DNA of 6,472 nt from Sulfuricellaceae bacterium (lineage in GTDB: Bacteria; Pseudomonadota; Gammaproteobacteria; Burkholderiales; UBA9220). A program made the translations under genes and the position numbers. The stretch lies in NCBI GenBank assembly GCA_019911985.1, contig JAIOJO010000168.1:1-6472 (forward strand), read 5' to 3'. Of this stretch, positions 5,882 to 6,472 are shown one piece after another. The notes under the pieces are model-generated. The model was not told the DNA's origin. It ran no database searches and worked only from the letters and a program-made list of their open reading frames with translations. The first letter of the stretch is position 1. Each line of letters opens with the position of its first letter.

Positions 5882-6472
5882 TCAATATTTAGTGTCGAAT
5901 GCGCTTCCCCGTCCTTTTTGATCCATTTGATCCAGGAATTCATTATAGGAAAGAATCGACTCAGGTTTAAAAGAGGGCGGGTTTTCTATTAGGGTGTAGT
6001 AATACCATTGTTTTCCCTGAAACTCGGTGACGGGGTAAAGATATGAACGCCAATCTTGGCATATCGGCCCGTAGGTGCCGCCAGATTGCCAAAAGTAGGG
6101 GAGTACTTTTCCACTTTTTAGCGCTTGTAACAATGTCTCGGGGGCGCCTTCATCATAAGCGATTTCGTACTGGCTGATGAGGTCCTCATCGGACATGACA
6201 ATCAGGCGGTAAGATACTCCGTTGCTATCGAGCATTAGCATGCCTTCGGGATTGTTGCAGAGATAAAATTCGATAATTTGCTTAGAAGCGCATATTTCCC
6301 TAAACAGCCCAGCAAATAAAGGGTCGCGAATAAAGTCGTGCGAGCCGAAGGATAAGGCGTCCGCTAGGGTGCGTTCAGTCTGGCGGAAATAGGCTAACTG
6401 TAAATCCATGATGGCTTGATTCAAGGTGCGGATAACCGCCTCATCTTGTTTCATGATAAAGCGATCGATGAC
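5882..6472 (-). CDS. Response-regulator-like protein, C-terminal part (5' end outside window)
   Basis: The minus-strand frame is open to the window edge (196 residues visible), so the methionine codon at 6454 is probably internal. The first residues, VIDRFIMKQD, resemble strand 5 of a CheY-like receiver domain, with K8 in the place of the conserved lysine. They run into a helix (about 10-35) as at a receiver-output junction. The phosphoacceptor aspartate would lie upstream and cannot be checked. The remaining roughly 150 residues form an output region with a PAS-like stretch, EFYLCNNPEGMLMLD (68-82), an aromatic block QWYYYTLIENPPSF (149-162) and a tail SYNEFLDQMDQ. I see no helix-turn-helix, GGDEF, EAL or HD-GYP motif, no membrane segment and no signal peptide. 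It converges on the hydroxyketone synthase gene with 16 bases between stops, suggesting a signalling partnership, but I cannot assign it to LqsR. The receiver call is moderate; the output function is unknown. Confidence 0.65.
   Translation of the reverse strand, partial: VIDRFIMKQDEAVIRTLNQAIMDLQLAYFRQTERTLADALSFGSHDFIRDPLFAGLFREICASKQIIEFYLCNNPEGMLMLDSNGVSYRLIVMSDEDLISQYEIAYDEGAPETLLQALKSGKVLPYFWQSGGTYGPICQDWRSYLYPVTEFQGKQWYYYTLIENPPSFKPESILSYNEFLDQMDQKGRGSAFDTKY

Noticed and set aside
1..6472. CRISPR array, tRNA, rRNA or complete insertion sequence
   Set aside because: I looked for regularly spaced repeats, tRNA-like cloverleaf segments and transposase motifs with terminal inverted repeats and found none.

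Overview
The window reads as a stretch of chromosome from a gammaproteobacterium with two unrelated modules. No ribosomal or phylogenetic marker is present, so the lineage rests on protein resemblance alone. A Methylococcales-type (methanotroph-like) host is my best but tentative guess. It fits a soluble NAD-linked hydrogenase lying beside a Legionella/Vibrio-type ketone signal synthase.

Positions 1-4171 hold four co-directional, tightly packed genes of a cytoplasmic NAD-reducing [NiFe]-hydrogenase: hoxF (5' end outside the window), hoxU, hoxY and hoxH. HoxF and HoxU form the diaphorase half (FMN, NAD(H) and Fe-S clusters). HoxY and HoxH form the hydrogenase half (proximal cluster and NiFe site). 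Together they couple H2 oxidation to NAD+ reduction and can run in reverse. All cofactor ligands expected in the visible parts are present, so the enzyme looks functional. hoxF/hoxU and hoxU/hoxY overlap, while hoxY/hoxH are separated by 72 bases. No maturation gene, including the HoxH-specific endopeptidase, is visible.

Positions 4172-4572 are a 401-base non-coding region. It carries a short dyad downstream of hoxH and, near its right end, an AT-rich promoter-like area with an inverted repeat, a small leader hairpin and a strong ribosome binding site with clustered GGA motifs.

Positions 4573-5865 encode a CqsA/LqsA-type pyridoxal-phosphate enzyme, the synthase family for alpha-hydroxyketone quorum-sensing signals (CAI-1 in Vibrio, LAI-1 in Legionella). 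Converging on it with only 16 bases between stop codons is the 3' part of a response-regulator-like gene (minus strand, 5882 to the window edge). It has the tail of a receiver domain followed by an output region with no DNA-binding motif that I recognise. The pair suggests a local signal-production and signal-response locus, but no cognate sensor kinase (CqsS/LqsS) is in view. GC content looks clearly lower right of about 4180 than in the hox genes, judging from sampled lines, so the signalling module may have a different history from the hydrogenase operon.
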